In this document: positions 1 to 8,079 of the stretch, one piece after another | How the letters are laid out: each line of letters opens with the position of its first letter | How positions within the stretch are numbered: position 1 is the first letter of the stretch | Source: Oscillospiraceae bacterium | GTDB taxonomy: Bacteria; Bacillota; Clostridia; Oscillospirales; Acutalibacteraceae | Assembly: GCA_015066595.1 (NCBI GenBank) | Contig: SVNZ01000005.1 | Coordinates: forward strand, 1-64,000 | DNA length: 64,000 nt | Reading direction: 5' to 3' | Notes under the pieces: model-generated | Seen by the model: the letters and a program-made list of their open reading frames with translations, nothing else | Told to the model about the DNA's origin: nothing | The model's database searches: none | Program-made: the position numbers and the translations under genes

Positions 1-76
1 GCTGGTGTAGCTCAGTTGGTAGAGCAGCTGATTTGTAATCAGCAGGTCGGGGGTTCGAGTCCGTCCACCAGCTCCA
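1..76 (+). tRNA. tRNA-Thr (anticodon TGT)
   Basis: Complete cloverleaf with encoded CCA end. The acceptor stem GCTGGTG at 1-7 pairs with CACCAGC at 66-72, the discriminator base is T73 and CCA is 74-76. The anticodon loop reads TTTGTAA, giving TGT. A hairpin (79-87 with 95-103) separates it from the next tRNA, so the two are probably cotranscribed and then processed. The promoter lies before the window. Confidence 0.96.
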
Positions 77-109
77 AAAAAGCCTACTGTAATGGTAGGC
101 TTTATATGT

Positions 110-194
110 GGGAGAGTTCCCGAGTGGCCAAAGGGGGCAGACTGTAAATCTGTTGTCAGTGACTTCGGTGGTTCGAATCCACCCTCTCCCACCA
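110..194 (+). tRNA. tRNA-Tyr (anticodon GTA)
   Basis: 85-nt tRNA with the long variable arm of class II tRNAs. Acceptor stem GGGAGAG at 110-116 pairs with CTCTCCC at 184-190, discriminator A191, encoded CCA 192-194. Anticodon loop CTGTAAA gives GTA. It is followed at once by a strong terminator. Confidence 0.96.
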
Positions 195-231
195 AAACAA
201 AAAGACACCCAATAGGGTGTCTTTTTGTTTT
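195..231 (+). terminator. Terminator after tRNA-Tyr
   Basis: Long perfect inverted repeat whose core is GACACCC-aata-GGGTGTC, continued by an A-rich and T-rich arm, then a T tract. The hairpin core and its downstream 40 nt recur about 200 bp later (see repeats at 206 and 407). Confidence 0.85.
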
Positions 232-273
232 GGTCGAAGGTGGCAAGAGAAACACCGTGTGGTTCGCAAAGAA
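206..273 (+). repeat. Direct repeat copy 1, tRNA-Tyr 3' flank
   Basis: A 68-nt segment starting in the terminator stem and running through GGTGGCAAGAGAAACACCG. It recurs at 407-474 with only a few substitutions (for example A/G at the GTCGAAGG/GTCGAGGG position and C/A before GCAAAGAA). No convincing gene is seen here. Confidence 0.8.
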
Positions 274-406
274 ATCAAAAAGCCCCGACAGGCTTTTTCT
301 ATTCCGGCTTTCGAGTACGAACAAGATGTCGGGTACCACCCGCAGTGGTCGACAGCTTGGAGAACGCAGAATATCCACCCAAGTCAATATAAAACTTCGT
401 TGAGAG

Positions 407-474
407 CACCCAATAGGGTGTCTTTTTGTTTTGGTCGAGGGTGGCAAGAGAAACACCGTGTGGTTAGCAAAGAA
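407..474 (+). repeat. Direct repeat copy 2, tRNA-Tyr 3' flank
   Basis: Second copy of the 68-nt segment at 206-273, offset 201 bp. The 195-522 stretch holds these two repeats, a terminator-like hairpin, and between them a segment (330-351) with CGGGTACCAC and AGTGGTCG. Those two boxes are the reverse complement of boxes in the tRNA-Arg repeat units near 34400. I see no credible CDS in the stretch. Confidence 0.8.
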
Positions 475-522
475 GCTAAAGCTTCGCTTCACACACCTTC
501 ATATTAACTAAATAGAGTATTG

Positions 523-1071
523 TTAAAGTATCGTATCATTTAGCATATTAGCAGCTCTGCACACACGTTGATGCTTTTGGTCGATATCATCATAATAATA
601 TCGGACTAATTCCCTTACCTTATCAAGAAATGTAATATCTTCAGAATCGTAGTCAACAAAATAATCCTGATTATTTATTAAAGTAAGAAGAGAGTTTAAA
701 TACAAGTTGCTACATGGCTCTTCTGAAGCTTTTATAATTTTCTTTATAGAGTCTAGATAATCTGTAACTACAAGCGAAAACTCCTTTCTTAATTTAGTTC
801 TCGTATAGTATTTATTTGTGAATTTTTCTGAAAGTTGGTTAAGATCGGGTCTGATTTTAGCTCCGTATTCCGAAATAATGTCTCCGCAACGATTTGGATC
901 TATAGTTATTCTAGAAAGCATAGCTAACACGTTCTCACATAATTCCCCTATGGTATCAAGTGGTCTATTAATGTATTCTTCATTATTCCCATCAAAAATA
1001 GAATAAATATAGTTAAACAAATTCCCTAAAAATGTAATAATTGTTCCACACCATTCGCCCACAACATTCAC
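523..1071 (-). CDS. Hypothetical protein, 182 aa
   Basis: I do not recognise this protein. It starts at ATG 1071 with a GGAG box about six bases upstream. The first 25 residues are hydrophobic and could be a membrane-associated helix (TIITFLGNLFNYIYSIF); the rest is charged and probably helical with scattered cysteines. Codon use is AT-rich compared with the ribosomal genes. It stands alone between the tRNA flank and a lipoprotein gene read the other way, and could be an accessory gene acquired next to the tRNAs, but there is no mobility gene to show this. Confidence 0.6.
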   Translation of the reverse strand: MNVVGEWCGTIITFLGNLFNYIYSIFDGNNEEYINRPLDTIGELCENVLAMLSRITIDPNRCGDIISEYGAKIRPDLNQLSEKFTNKYYTRTKLRKEFSLVVTDYLDSIKKIIKASEEPCSNLYLNSLLTLINNQDYFVDYDSEDITFLDKVRELVRYYYDDIDQKHQRVCRAANMLNDTIL

Positions 1072-1229
1072 TCTCCATTTTATACTTTATTTAACAATAT
1101 CATATTTTTAAAAAAAGTAAACCCTTAATAATTAATATTTATTCTAATTTGTCTAAAAAACTTGACTTGTGCAACCAATAGGATGTCTTTTTTCTTTAGA
1201 TAGACGTGTTAGCAGAACATTTTTAAGCA

Positions 1230-1258
1230 TTGACAGTCAGCATAATATAAACTAAAAT
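1230..1258 (+). promoter_or_regulatory. Sigma-A promoter for the 1293 lipoprotein gene
   Basis: TTGACA at 1230-1235, 17-bp spacer, TAAAAT at 1253-1258, about 28 bp upstream of the start codon. Confidence 0.7.
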
Positions 1259-1292
1259 ATTCTTATAAAACTAAAGGATAGGGTGAACGGAT

Positions 1293-1760
1293 ATGAATTT
1301 TTTCAAAAGATTTTTGATAGCTGTGCTGACTGTTATTTTAGCTATATCTTTAGTCGCTTGTGATGAAAGAACACCACAGAGCGCTGAAGGCTTCACCGAC
1401 ACAATGGAATCAGAAGGTTTTACTGTTGTTGATTCTACTATTTTTGCTCAGACTGCCGTCACTGCTGATAAAGTTCTCACCGCACTAAATGACAATTATG
1501 AGATAGAATTCTATGAGCTTGATTGTATTCCTACCGCTAAGGATTTTCATCAACTTAATAAAGATGCGTTTGAAAGCGAAGACAGCGTATCGGACAATTC
1601 CACTGAGATAAACAGCAGTAACTTCGACTATTACGATATGACAAGCGACACAGGCTTCCACCTCAGTACTCGTATTGATAACACCGTAATCTACTGTTAC
1701 ACAGAAGCAGAGTATAAAGAAGAAATCATTAAACTAGTCAAAGCTTTGGGCTACAAATAA
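1293..1760 (+). CDS. Putative lipoprotein, 155 aa
   Basis: The N-terminus is a lipoprotein signal: positively charged start, hydrophobic core and lipobox LVAC with the modified cysteine at residue 23. The mature part (about 132 residues) is acidic and has no family I can name; it has two to three beta-rich stretches and ends in a short basic helix (EEIIKLVKALGYK). Expected location is the outer face of the cell membrane. Single gene with its own promoter and a terminator directly after the stop codon. Function unknown. Confidence 0.8.
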   Translation: MNFFKRFLIAVLTVILAISLVACDERTPQSAEGFTDTMESEGFTVVDSTIFAQTAVTADKVLTALNDNYEIEFYELDCIPTAKDFHQLNKDAFESEDSVSDNSTEINSSNFDYYDMTSDTGFHLSTRIDNTVIYCYTEAEYKEEIIKLVKALGYK

Positions 1761-1767
1761 ACCTCTC

Positions 1768-1796
1768 ACCTCGTGCATCTTGTACGAGGTTTTTTT
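1768..1796 (+). terminator. Terminator after lipoprotein gene
   Basis: Ten-bp stem ACCTCGTGCA-tct-TGTACGAGGT (one G-T pair) followed by TTTTTT. Confidence 0.9.
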
Positions 1797-1847
1797 GTTA
1801 TCACACAGATTTTTGTCATCTAAACTATCATAGTATATACTAGTTTT

Positions 1848-1860
1848 GTAAACTTTAGTT
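1848..1860. promoter_or_regulatory. Candidate operator, distal copy
   Basis: GTAAACTTTAGTT, containing the dyad AACT-N2-AGTT. An identical 13-mer lies at 1921-1933, 73 bp away (about seven helical turns). A related dyad (AAACTA 1822-1827 with TAGTTT 1841-1846) lies just upstream. Inferred binding site for the XRE domain of the downstream gene; not shown. Confidence 0.45.
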
Positions 1861-1920
1861 ATCATAATTCAGCATAATTAAGCAGAAAGCTAAAGGCTTT
1901 TGTCGATTTTTCACAATTTC

Positions 1921-1933
1921 GTAAACTTTAGTT
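1921..1933. promoter_or_regulatory. Candidate operator, proximal copy
   Basis: Exact repeat of the 13-mer at 1848-1860, ending 24 bp before the -35 box of the HTH-GlmM promoter. Position and dyad shape fit a regulator site. Confidence 0.45.
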
Positions 1934-1957
1934 GCTAAAATATCAATGTTTTGTTGC

Positions 1958-1986
1958 TTGTAATTTGCATAAAACAGGTGTACTAT
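1958..1986 (+). promoter_or_regulatory. Promoter of the HTH-GlmM gene
   Basis: TTGTAA at 1958-1963, 17-bp spacer, TACTAT at 1981-1986. The leader is about 45 nt and ends in a good ribosome site (TAGGAGG) before ATG 2040. Confidence 0.6.
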
Positions 1987-2039
1987 ATCAAGTGTAATTG
2001 AATATACTTATAGATGCAGTATATTTGTAGGAGGCTATT

Positions 2040-3662
2040 ATGACAATAGGCGAAAAAATAACTATTCTCAGAAACGCTCTTGGAATATCTCAGGAAGCGC
2101 TTGCAGATAAGCTTATGGTGACACGTCAGGCTGTGTCTAAATGGGAAATGGACCAGACTCAGCCACAGATAGACAACGTTGTACAGCTGTGTGAGCTGTT
2201 CAACATTTCAACCGATGAGCTCCTCTTTGACGAGATCACTATCGATAAAGCTCCAAAAGGAGCACCCGTAAAAAACAAGTATTTTGGTACAGACGGTTTT
2301 CGAGGCGAAGCTAACATCAACCTCACCTCTATGCAGGCATATAAGGTCGGCAGATTTCTGGGATGGTATTACTCATCTGCTCTGTCCGGCTGTCAAAAGC
2401 CAGGATACAAGCCACGCATAGTTATCGGCAAGGACACTCGCCGCTCAAGCTATATGCTCGAGTATTCTATCGTTGCAGGTATCACAGCATCAGGTGCTGA
2501 TGCATATATGCTCCACGTTACTACAACACCTTCTATTTCTTACGTTACTCGTCAAGACGAGTTCGACTGTGGTATTATGATAACAGCATCACACAATCCG
2601 TTTTATGACAACGGTATCAAAGTCCTCAACAAGTACGGTGAAAAGCTCGATGATGAAACCACCGCACTGATAGAAGCATATATCGACGGCAACCTGTCAG
2701 CGCTGAGGGTTCAGGGCAAAGACCTGCCACTCGCTCACAGAGAACGCATTGGTCAGATTATCGACCACGTTTCAGGTAGAAACAGATATGTCGGCTATCT
2801 TATTTCACTTGCTTCTAACTCGTTCAAAAACTTAAGAATCGGTCTTGACTGTGCAAACGGTGCATCGTGGATGATTGCAAAAGCTGTTTTCGATGCTTTG
2901 GGTGCTCAGACAGTTATCATCGGTGCTCAGCCAGACGGACTCAATGTCAACAACGGATGCGGTTCTACTCATATTGAAAAGCTATGTGAACTCGTAAAAG
3001 AGCATCACCTGGATGTAGGATTTGCTTTTGACGGTGATTGTGACAGATGTATCGCTGTAGACGAAAGCGGAAATGTAGTCGACGGTGACGGTATGATGTA
3101 CATCCTTGCTAACAGACTAAAAAACAAAGGCAGTCTCAACGGTAACACAGTAGTTGCGACTATTATGTCCAACAGCGGTTTCTTCTCTTCTCTTAAAAAA
3201 ATCGGCATCAGATGTGAACAGACTAAGGTCGGCGACCGTTTTGTGTACGAAGCTATGCAGAACAATGACTTTTCTATCGGCGGTGAACAATCAGGTCATA
3301 TTATACTCAAAAAGTATGCGACCACCGGCGATGGTATTTTGACAGCGATTATGATAGCTGAAGAAATGTGCGACAGAAAGCTTTCGTTGTCACAGCTTGT
3401 TGATGGTCTTATGCTCTATCCTCAGCACGTAGTTAATGTACGTGTCAAGGATAAATCAGCTGTTATAAACGATAAAAATGTTCTAAGCGTACTCGAAAAC
3501 GTCGAAAAGCTCATCAACGGTAACGGTCGTGCTCTCCTTCGTGAAAGTGGCACAGAACCTGTTATCCGTATTATGATCGAAGCAGAAACTATACAGCTGT
3601 GTCAAGAGTATGCCAACATGATAGCCAAAGCAGTAAAAGACGGTAACCACTGCAGCGAATAA
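2040..3662 (+). CDS. XRE helix-turn-helix fused to phosphoglucosamine mutase
   Basis: A two-part protein of 540 aa. Residues 1-65 are a Cro/C1-type DNA-binding domain (helices 2-3 within GISQEALADKLMVTRQAVSK, then a typical DELL end). A short linker leads to a complete alpha-D-phosphohexomutase from residue 80, most like GlmM, which interconverts GlcN-6-P and GlcN-1-P for cell-wall UDP-GlcNAc. All active-site elements are present: FGTDGFRGEA start, phosphoserine loop TASHNP (Ser184), metal loop DGDCDR (331-336), sugar loop GEQSGH (415-420) and phosphate loop RESGTEP (501-507). Subtracting the extra domain leaves about 460 residues, the usual GlmM length, so this is an added domain and not a truncation. 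nagB follows 87 bp downstream. A second hexomutase at 60573 has no HTH. Fusion is read directly from one open frame; a regulatory role is inferred. Confidence 0.93.
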   Translation: MTIGEKITILRNALGISQEALADKLMVTRQAVSKWEMDQTQPQIDNVVQLCELFNISTDELLFDEITIDKAPKGAPVKNKYFGTDGFRGEANINLTSMQAYKVGRFLGWYYSSALSGCQKPGYKPRIVIGKDTRRSSYMLEYSIVAGITASGADAYMLHVTTTPSISYVTRQDEFDCGIMITASHNPFYDNGIKVLNKYGEKLDDETTALIEAYIDGNLSALRVQGKDLPLAHRERIGQIIDHVSGRNRYVGYLISLASNSFKNLRIGLDCANGASWMIAKAVFDALGAQTVIIGAQPDGLNVNNGCGSTHIEKLCELVKEHHLDVGFAFDGDCDRCIAVDESGNVVDGDGMMYILANRLKNKGSLNGNTVVATIMSNSGFFSSLKKIGIRCEQTKVGDRFVYEAMQNNDFSIGGEQSGHIILKKYATTGDGILTAIMIAEEMCDRKLSLSQLVDGLMLYPQHVVNVRVKDKSAVINDKNVLSVLENVEKLINGNGRALLRESGTEPVIRIMIEAETIQLCQEYANMIAKAVKDGNHCSE

Positions 3663-3670
3663 ATTTTTAC

Positions 3671-3699
3671 TAGACAAAGCGTAATTTTAGGTCTATAAT
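3671..3699 (+). promoter_or_regulatory. Promoter for nagB
   Basis: TAGACA at 3671-3676, 17-bp spacer, TATAAT at 3694-3699, in the gap between the fusion gene and nagB. nagB can thus be transcribed alone as well as by read-through; no terminator is visible in the gap. Confidence 0.6.
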
Positions 3700-3749
3700 T
3701 TATTTGACATAAATTTAAAAACAATCTTTCTATGAAAGGAATACTAACT

Positions 3750-4460
3750 ATGAAATTCATCACAACAAAAACTTACGAAGAATTATCTAACAAGGCTGCT
3801 GACATTATCGCAGCAGTTATCATCAACAAGCCAAACTGTGTTTTAGGTCTTGCTACTGGTTCATCTCCGGTCGGCACATACAAAAGACTTATCGAAGACA
3901 ACAAAGCTGGCAAAATCGACTTTTCAGAAGTAACAAGCGTAAACCTTGACGAGTACGTTGGTCTTGACGGCACTAACGACCAGAGCTACCGTTACTTTAT
4001 GAACGATAACCTCTTTGACCACGTAAACATTGACAAGTCAAAAACTTTCGTTCCAAACGGTTGTGCTGAAGACCTCAAGGCTGAGGGCGAAGCTTATGAT
4101 AAGATGATCAAAGACTTAGGTGGCACAGATATTCAGCTTTTAGGTATCGGTCTTGATGGTCACATCGGCTTTAACGAGCCTGACAAGTACTTTGTTGGTC
4201 CTACTCACGAAGTTGTGCTCGACGAGTCTACTATCGAAGCAAACGCAAGATTCTTTGAGAGCATCGACGATGTTCCAAAGACAGCTATCACAATGGGTAT
4301 GATGTCTATCATGCAGGCTAAGAAGGTTCTGCTCGTTGCTAACGGTGCTGCTAAAAAGGAAATCGTTGAAAAGTCTTTCTTCGGTCCTATTGATCCAATG
4401 GTTCCTGCATCAATCTTACAGCTCCACCCTGACGTAACTGTTATCTACAGCGAAAACTAA
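3750..4460 (+). CDS. nagB: Glucosamine-6-phosphate deaminase
   Basis: Cytoplasmic enzyme converting glucosamine-6-phosphate to fructose-6-phosphate and ammonia. Family motifs are intact: phosphate loop LGLATGSSP near residue 35, NLDEYVGL with Asp67, and GIGLDGHIGFNEP with Asp136, His138 and Glu143 as catalytic residues. The 236-aa length is normal for the short Gram-positive NagB. I take ATG 3750 because AAAGGA lies nine bases before it; an in-frame ATG at 3732 lacks a ribosome site. It shares its substrate with the GlmM-type enzyme upstream, so the pair sits at the branch between wall synthesis and glycolysis. Confidence 0.96.
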   Translation: MKFITTKTYEELSNKAADIIAAVIINKPNCVLGLATGSSPVGTYKRLIEDNKAGKIDFSEVTSVNLDEYVGLDGTNDQSYRYFMNDNLFDHVNIDKSKTFVPNGCAEDLKAEGEAYDKMIKDLGGTDIQLLGIGLDGHIGFNEPDKYFVGPTHEVVLDESTIEANARFFESIDDVPKTAITMGMMSIMQAKKVLLVANGAAKKEIVEKSFFGPIDPMVPASILQLHPDVTVIYSEN

Positions 4461-4478
4461 TTTTCTATAAATTAACAA

Positions 4479-4507
4479 CCCCACCGAAACACATCGGTGG
4501 GGTTTTG
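4479..4507. terminator. Bidirectional terminator, nagB / DUF4153
   Basis: Nine-bp GC-rich stem CCCCACCGA with TCGGTGGGG, followed by a T-rich tract on the plus strand and usable by the convergent gene at 4510. Confidence 0.9.
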
Positions 4508-4509
4508 TT

Positions 4510-6135
4510 TTATTTATAAATTGATGTAGTACGCAAGGCTTTGTTTGCCTTCATCGTCGGTATTGTAAAATCAAAGATATCAGCTTCTTTTTCTTTGTCT
4601 GCAACCTTGAGTCTTATAGCTCTGTCTCTTAATAATGTAGCAAGATCAAAGTACATTTTGTCCATAGTTTCGTCGAGCTTTTCTGACGCTATATCTGTGT
4701 TATTTTTCTCATCGAGAATATTAGCGAGTCGAACCAGCTGTGGTACAGCCGCATCACCGAGCTCATCAAGAGCTTCTATATCAACGGTTTTCAGCGATCC
4801 ATCGACATATCTGTCAACATTATATTCTGCGATAAATTCATCAACCCCACACACTGCAAGAGCTGTGAACATAACAACCAATACAGCAAGTGATAACGCA
4901 ATCAGTCGAAGCTTTTTGACAAACTGTTTTATAATAATCATCACAAATACAACTGCAAGAACCAGCATCAACCAAGATGAATACACTCGCTTTGGGGTAA
5001 GTCCGTAACAATCGATGTACATCACCATCTTTGCAACCGCTGTGCTGATAAGAACGAGCGTGAACAACGATATTATTATCGAAAGGGTTTTGAGAATAAC
5101 CGATGGTTTGTTTTCCTTAGTTTTTAGAAACAGTGATATTGCTATAATTATCACCAAATTTATCACTGACACGGTGCAAAGCTGAAAGAAACCCTCACGT
5201 GCATATTCAGCGTAGCTGAAATCTTTTGGCAAAACACCGGTGAAACCAGACATGTAATATCCCCACTGTGATACAAAGAACACCACATATATAAACAAAA
5301 TCGGCAACACCGCAGTCAGCACTGTAACAGCAGGAGCTATTTTGAGCGTTGACATAGCCTGTTTGCACTTTGATGGCGTGAGCATACCTTCGCATTTGTT
5401 ATCAGTTGAAGATATAAACAAACTATACACATATGCACTTATAGGTACAGCAAAAACAAGTGAAACAATATGTGTCAGTATATCAAAGTTATCAAAGCTG
5501 AACATGTTCTCCATAAGCTGTGAAAAACCGCTGTCATATGACAACAGTGCAAATACAATCATCGTCGGCACAATAGCTATCACGACGCCCAACAGAACCT
5601 TGAGCACGAATTTTCCGCTTTTGTTTGATTTTCCGGAAAACAAAGCAGTGAATATCTCACCGAGCGAATAAAATGGCAGCACAAAAGTGGCTTTTATAAA
5701 ATCAATGAGAATTCTGTCTGCAAAATAAAATTTATTCTCACTTGTTATAGAGTATAAAAAGTAGCAATACGCTACAAGTGAATATAAAAATGCAAAAAAG
5801 TGCAGAAAGTCATTTGCTGTCAGCACTAAACAAGTGGACATTATAATCGCTGACGCAACTACTATTACAGACATAAGCTGTAACTTTTTTCCTTTTATTT
5901 TCAGCACAGCAAATGTACTCACAAACATCAGCACAATGACAACGAATGCACCCAGAGGGTTTTCACTTATAGGGATAGAAAGGCAAAACAGGTACGAAAG
6001 CACATAGCACACCCACGCAAATATATTTTCCTTTAAAGAATATTCGCGCTTTTCTTTCGGTTCTTTTACCACAGGCATATAAATAGAATTACTTTGTATT
6101 TCCGGGGGTACAATAGGTGGTATATTGTTATTCAT
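4510..6135 (-). CDS. DUF4153-family polytopic membrane protein
   Basis: 541 residues with a proline-rich soluble N-terminus (about 45 residues), then roughly a dozen hydrophobic helices, and a soluble C-terminal tail of about 100 residues that probably contains helical segments. This architecture matches the DUF4153/DUF4173 membrane family found in Firmicutes, whose function is not established. ATG 6135 is preferred over the upstream GTG because GGAG lies eight bases before it. Last gene of a three-gene operon with the XRE and DUF2975 genes, with 12 bases between it and the XRE stop, so it may be under that regulator. Confidence 0.75.
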   Translation of the reverse strand: MNNNIPPIVPPEIQSNSIYMPVVKEPKEKREYSLKENIFAWVCYVLSYLFCLSIPISENPLGAFVVIVLMFVSTFAVLKIKGKKLQLMSVIVVASAIIMSTCLVLTANDFLHFFAFLYSLVAYCYFLYSITSENKFYFADRILIDFIKATFVLPFYSLGEIFTALFSGKSNKSGKFVLKVLLGVVIAIVPTMIVFALLSYDSGFSQLMENMFSFDNFDILTHIVSLVFAVPISAYVYSLFISSTDNKCEGMLTPSKCKQAMSTLKIAPAVTVLTAVLPILFIYVVFFVSQWGYYMSGFTGVLPKDFSYAEYAREGFFQLCTVSVINLVIIIAISLFLKTKENKPSVILKTLSIIISLFTLVLISTAVAKMVMYIDCYGLTPKRVYSSWLMLVLAVVFVMIIIKQFVKKLRLIALSLAVLVVMFTALAVCGVDEFIAEYNVDRYVDGSLKTVDIEALDELGDAAVPQLVRLANILDEKNNTDIASEKLDETMDKMYFDLATLLRDRAIRLKVADKEKEADIFDFTIPTMKANKALRTTSIYK

Positions 6136-6147
6136 AATACTCACTCC

Positions 6148-6351
6148 TTAGTCATTAACGAATTCGATGATATCTTCGACTTTACATTCAAGTGCTTTGC
6201 AGATAGCATCTAAAGTAGAAAATCGGATAGCTTTTGCTTTGTTGTTCTTCAGAATCGAAAGATTTGCAAGCGTTATGCCGACTTTTTCAGACAGCTCGTT
6301 CAGTGACATCTTACGCTTTGCCATCATAACATCTAAGTTTATTACTATCAT
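6148..6351 (-). CDS. Small XRE-family regulator (YozG-like)
   Basis: 67 aa made of little more than a Cro/C1 helix-turn-helix (SLNELSEKVGITLANLSILK). Small XRE proteins of this type are usually encoded next to a DUF2975 membrane protein, as in the yoaS-yozG arrangement of Bacillus, and that is the case here (eight bases after the DUF2975 stop). An AGGTGG ribosome site precedes ATG 6351. Its targets are unknown; autoregulation of the operon is a reasonable guess. Confidence 0.88.
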   Translation of the reverse strand: MIVINLDVMMAKRKMSLNELSEKVGITLANLSILKNNKAKAIRFSTLDAICKALECKVEDIIEFVND

Positions 6352-6359
6352 AATACCAC

Positions 6360-6833
6360 CTACACTGTTAAGTCGTTTTCGCTCTTAATCTCAGTCGCTT
6401 CTTCGATAACGTTTTTTACAACCCTGAGACAGATGCCAAGAAACATAGCCAAAAACGCCATAATAAACGCAAGCTGAAAGTAAGCTCCGAGCAAAGCAAA
6501 AGCAACGCATACTAGGAGCAGGCACCACGATACACCTCTTATCAAAGATACGCTCAAAGGTGTGAACACGTAGCCTTTTCGTACTCTGATTAGTAAAAAC
6601 ATCAAAAGTGCATCAGCAAGAGTAAATACTGCAAGCAAAACATACGACACAATATGCACAAAAACTCTGCCAAACTGCGTGATAGCTTCCCTGTTGCCGA
6701 TATTATCCGGTGTATCTATAAGCATATTAACTACAGTTGGCAGAAAAAATGCACACACAATGCAAGCCAGAAAAAAGATTACAGCGATTACAAGTGATAA
6801 AGTATTTGATAATTTTGTCGAAATTTTGAGCAT
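6360..6833 (-). CDS. DUF2975 membrane protein
   Basis: 157 aa with four predicted membrane helices (about residues 10-33, 50-72, 92-113, 118-140) and a charged C-terminal tail. The family pairs with YozG-type XRE regulators in Firmicutes; its role is undefined, possibly sensing or sequestering the regulator at the membrane. The start at ATG 6833 has GGAGG five bases upstream; the GTG twelve bases earlier overlaps that site and is unlikely. First gene of the DUF2975-XRE-DUF4153 operon. Confidence 0.82.
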   Translation of the reverse strand: MLKISTKLSNTLSLVIAVIFFLACIVCAFFLPTVVNMLIDTPDNIGNREAITQFGRVFVHIVSYVLLAVFTLADALLMFLLIRVRKGYVFTPLSVSLIRGVSWCLLLVCVAFALLGAYFQLAFIMAFLAMFLGICLRVVKNVIEEATEIKSENDLTV

Positions 6834-7001
6834 AATATCCTCCACAGGTGGTTATTTCTTACTTTAAAATACACCACGCAATACTGTTTGTCAATATATT
6901 TTTATTGTTTTTCAATAAATTTTATAAGTTACACAACTGTTTCTTTAAATTATAATTCTTTTATGGTATAATAAACTCATATTGCTATGGGGGAATATGT
7001 T

Positions 7002-8021
7002 ATGAAAAGATATGCTATTTACGGTGCTGGTTCACTGGGTACAGTGCTCGGCGCATATATCACAAAAAACGGTGGAGAAATCGACCTTATCAACCGAAAT
7101 CGTGCCCACGTTGATGCACTTAACGAAAATGGTGCTACTATCACAGGTACTGTGGAAATGAACGTACCTGTAAAAGCTATGATTCCTGATGAAATGCAGG
7201 GCAAATACGACGTAATACTGCTGATGACAAAACAGCTTTTCAACCGTGAGGTAGTGAGTTTTCTCAGAGATTATCTTGCAAACGACGGTGTTATCGTTAC
7301 TTTACAAAATGGTTTACCTGAGCCACTCATCGCTGAAATCGTTGGTGATCACAGGACAATGGGTTGTACTGTTGAATGGGGTGCTACACTCAAAGAGGCA
7401 GGTGTGTGCGAGCTCACAAGCGACCCTGACTCACTGTACTTTCATATGGGTAAGATGAAGGGCATCACAGATGAACAGTTCAATATGGTCAAAGACCTGC
7501 TTGAACTGATGTGTCCTGTGCATCAGGAAGACAACCTCATCGGTGCACGCTGGTCAAAGCTACTCATCAACGCTACTTTCTCAGGACTTGGCACAGTAAT
7601 CGGCGGTACATTCGGTGATGTTGCCAACAACAAAGAAACAGAGAAAATAGCTATTCGTTGTATGAAAGAGGTTATCAATGTAGGTCGTGCTACAGGCGCT
7701 ACATTTGCTCCTGTACAGGGCAAAAATATAACAAAGCTTTTCTACTACAGAACACCGATAAAACGCTTTTTGGGCACGCTTCTTATCCCAATAGCTATGA
7801 AAAAACACAATGCTATCGAGCCTTCTATGTTACAGGATATAAAGAAAGGCAAGCCATGTGAGATAGAAGCTATCAACGGTGTTGTATGTGAGTGGGGCAA
7901 GCGATACGATATCCCAACCCCTATCAACGATCGCATTGTCGAAGTCATCAAGAAGGAACAAAGCGGAGAACTCGACTATAAATATGATAACATCAAGCTG
8001 TTTGATGATTTGCTCAAATAA
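7002..8021 (+). CDS. Ketopantoate reductase family protein (PanE/ApbA)
   Basis: 339-aa NADPH-dependent reductase. The N-terminal Rossmann loop is GAGSLGTVLGAY (about residues 7-18), the substrate lysine lies in LLMTKQ, and the central KLLINATFSGLGT segment is the conserved ApbA_C motif. The family includes true ketopantoate reductase of pantothenate synthesis, but many paralogs act on other 2-keto substrates, and no other pan gene is nearby; I therefore name only the family. ATG 7002 is chosen because GGGGGA lies seven bases upstream, inside the longer open frame that begins at 6987. Confidence 0.85.
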   Translation: MKRYAIYGAGSLGTVLGAYITKNGGEIDLINRNRAHVDALNENGATITGTVEMNVPVKAMIPDEMQGKYDVILLMTKQLFNREVVSFLRDYLANDGVIVTLQNGLPEPLIAEIVGDHRTMGCTVEWGATLKEAGVCELTSDPDSLYFHMGKMKGITDEQFNMVKDLLELMCPVHQEDNLIGARWSKLLINATFSGLGTVIGGTFGDVANNKETEKIAIRCMKEVINVGRATGATFAPVQGKNITKLFYYRTPIKRFLGTLLIPIAMKKHNAIEPSMLQDIKKGKPCEIEAINGVVCEWGKRYDIPTPINDRIVEVIKKEQSGELDYKYDNIKLFDDLLK

Positions 8022-8037
8022 TATTTATATAACAACA

Positions 8038-8066
8038 AAGCACCTGACAACATCTGTCAGGTGCTT
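8038..8066. terminator. Bidirectional terminator
   Basis: Twelve-bp perfect stem AAGCACCTGACA / TGTCAGGTGCTT with a 5-nt loop, between the convergent ketopantoate reductase-like gene and the sdpI-like gene. Confidence 0.88.
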
Positions 8067-8079
8067 ATTCATATGCATT

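Noticed and set aside
92-507. Overlapping frames of 103 and 96 codons after tRNA-Thr
   Set aside because: The first runs across the tRNA-Tyr gene and both cross the terminator and repeats; composition is not gene-like.
1168-1196. Third copy of the tRNA-Tyr flank repeat (GCAACCAATAGGATGTC...)
   Set aside because: Only the hairpin-like part is similar and the stem is broken; too short and degraded to call with confidence.
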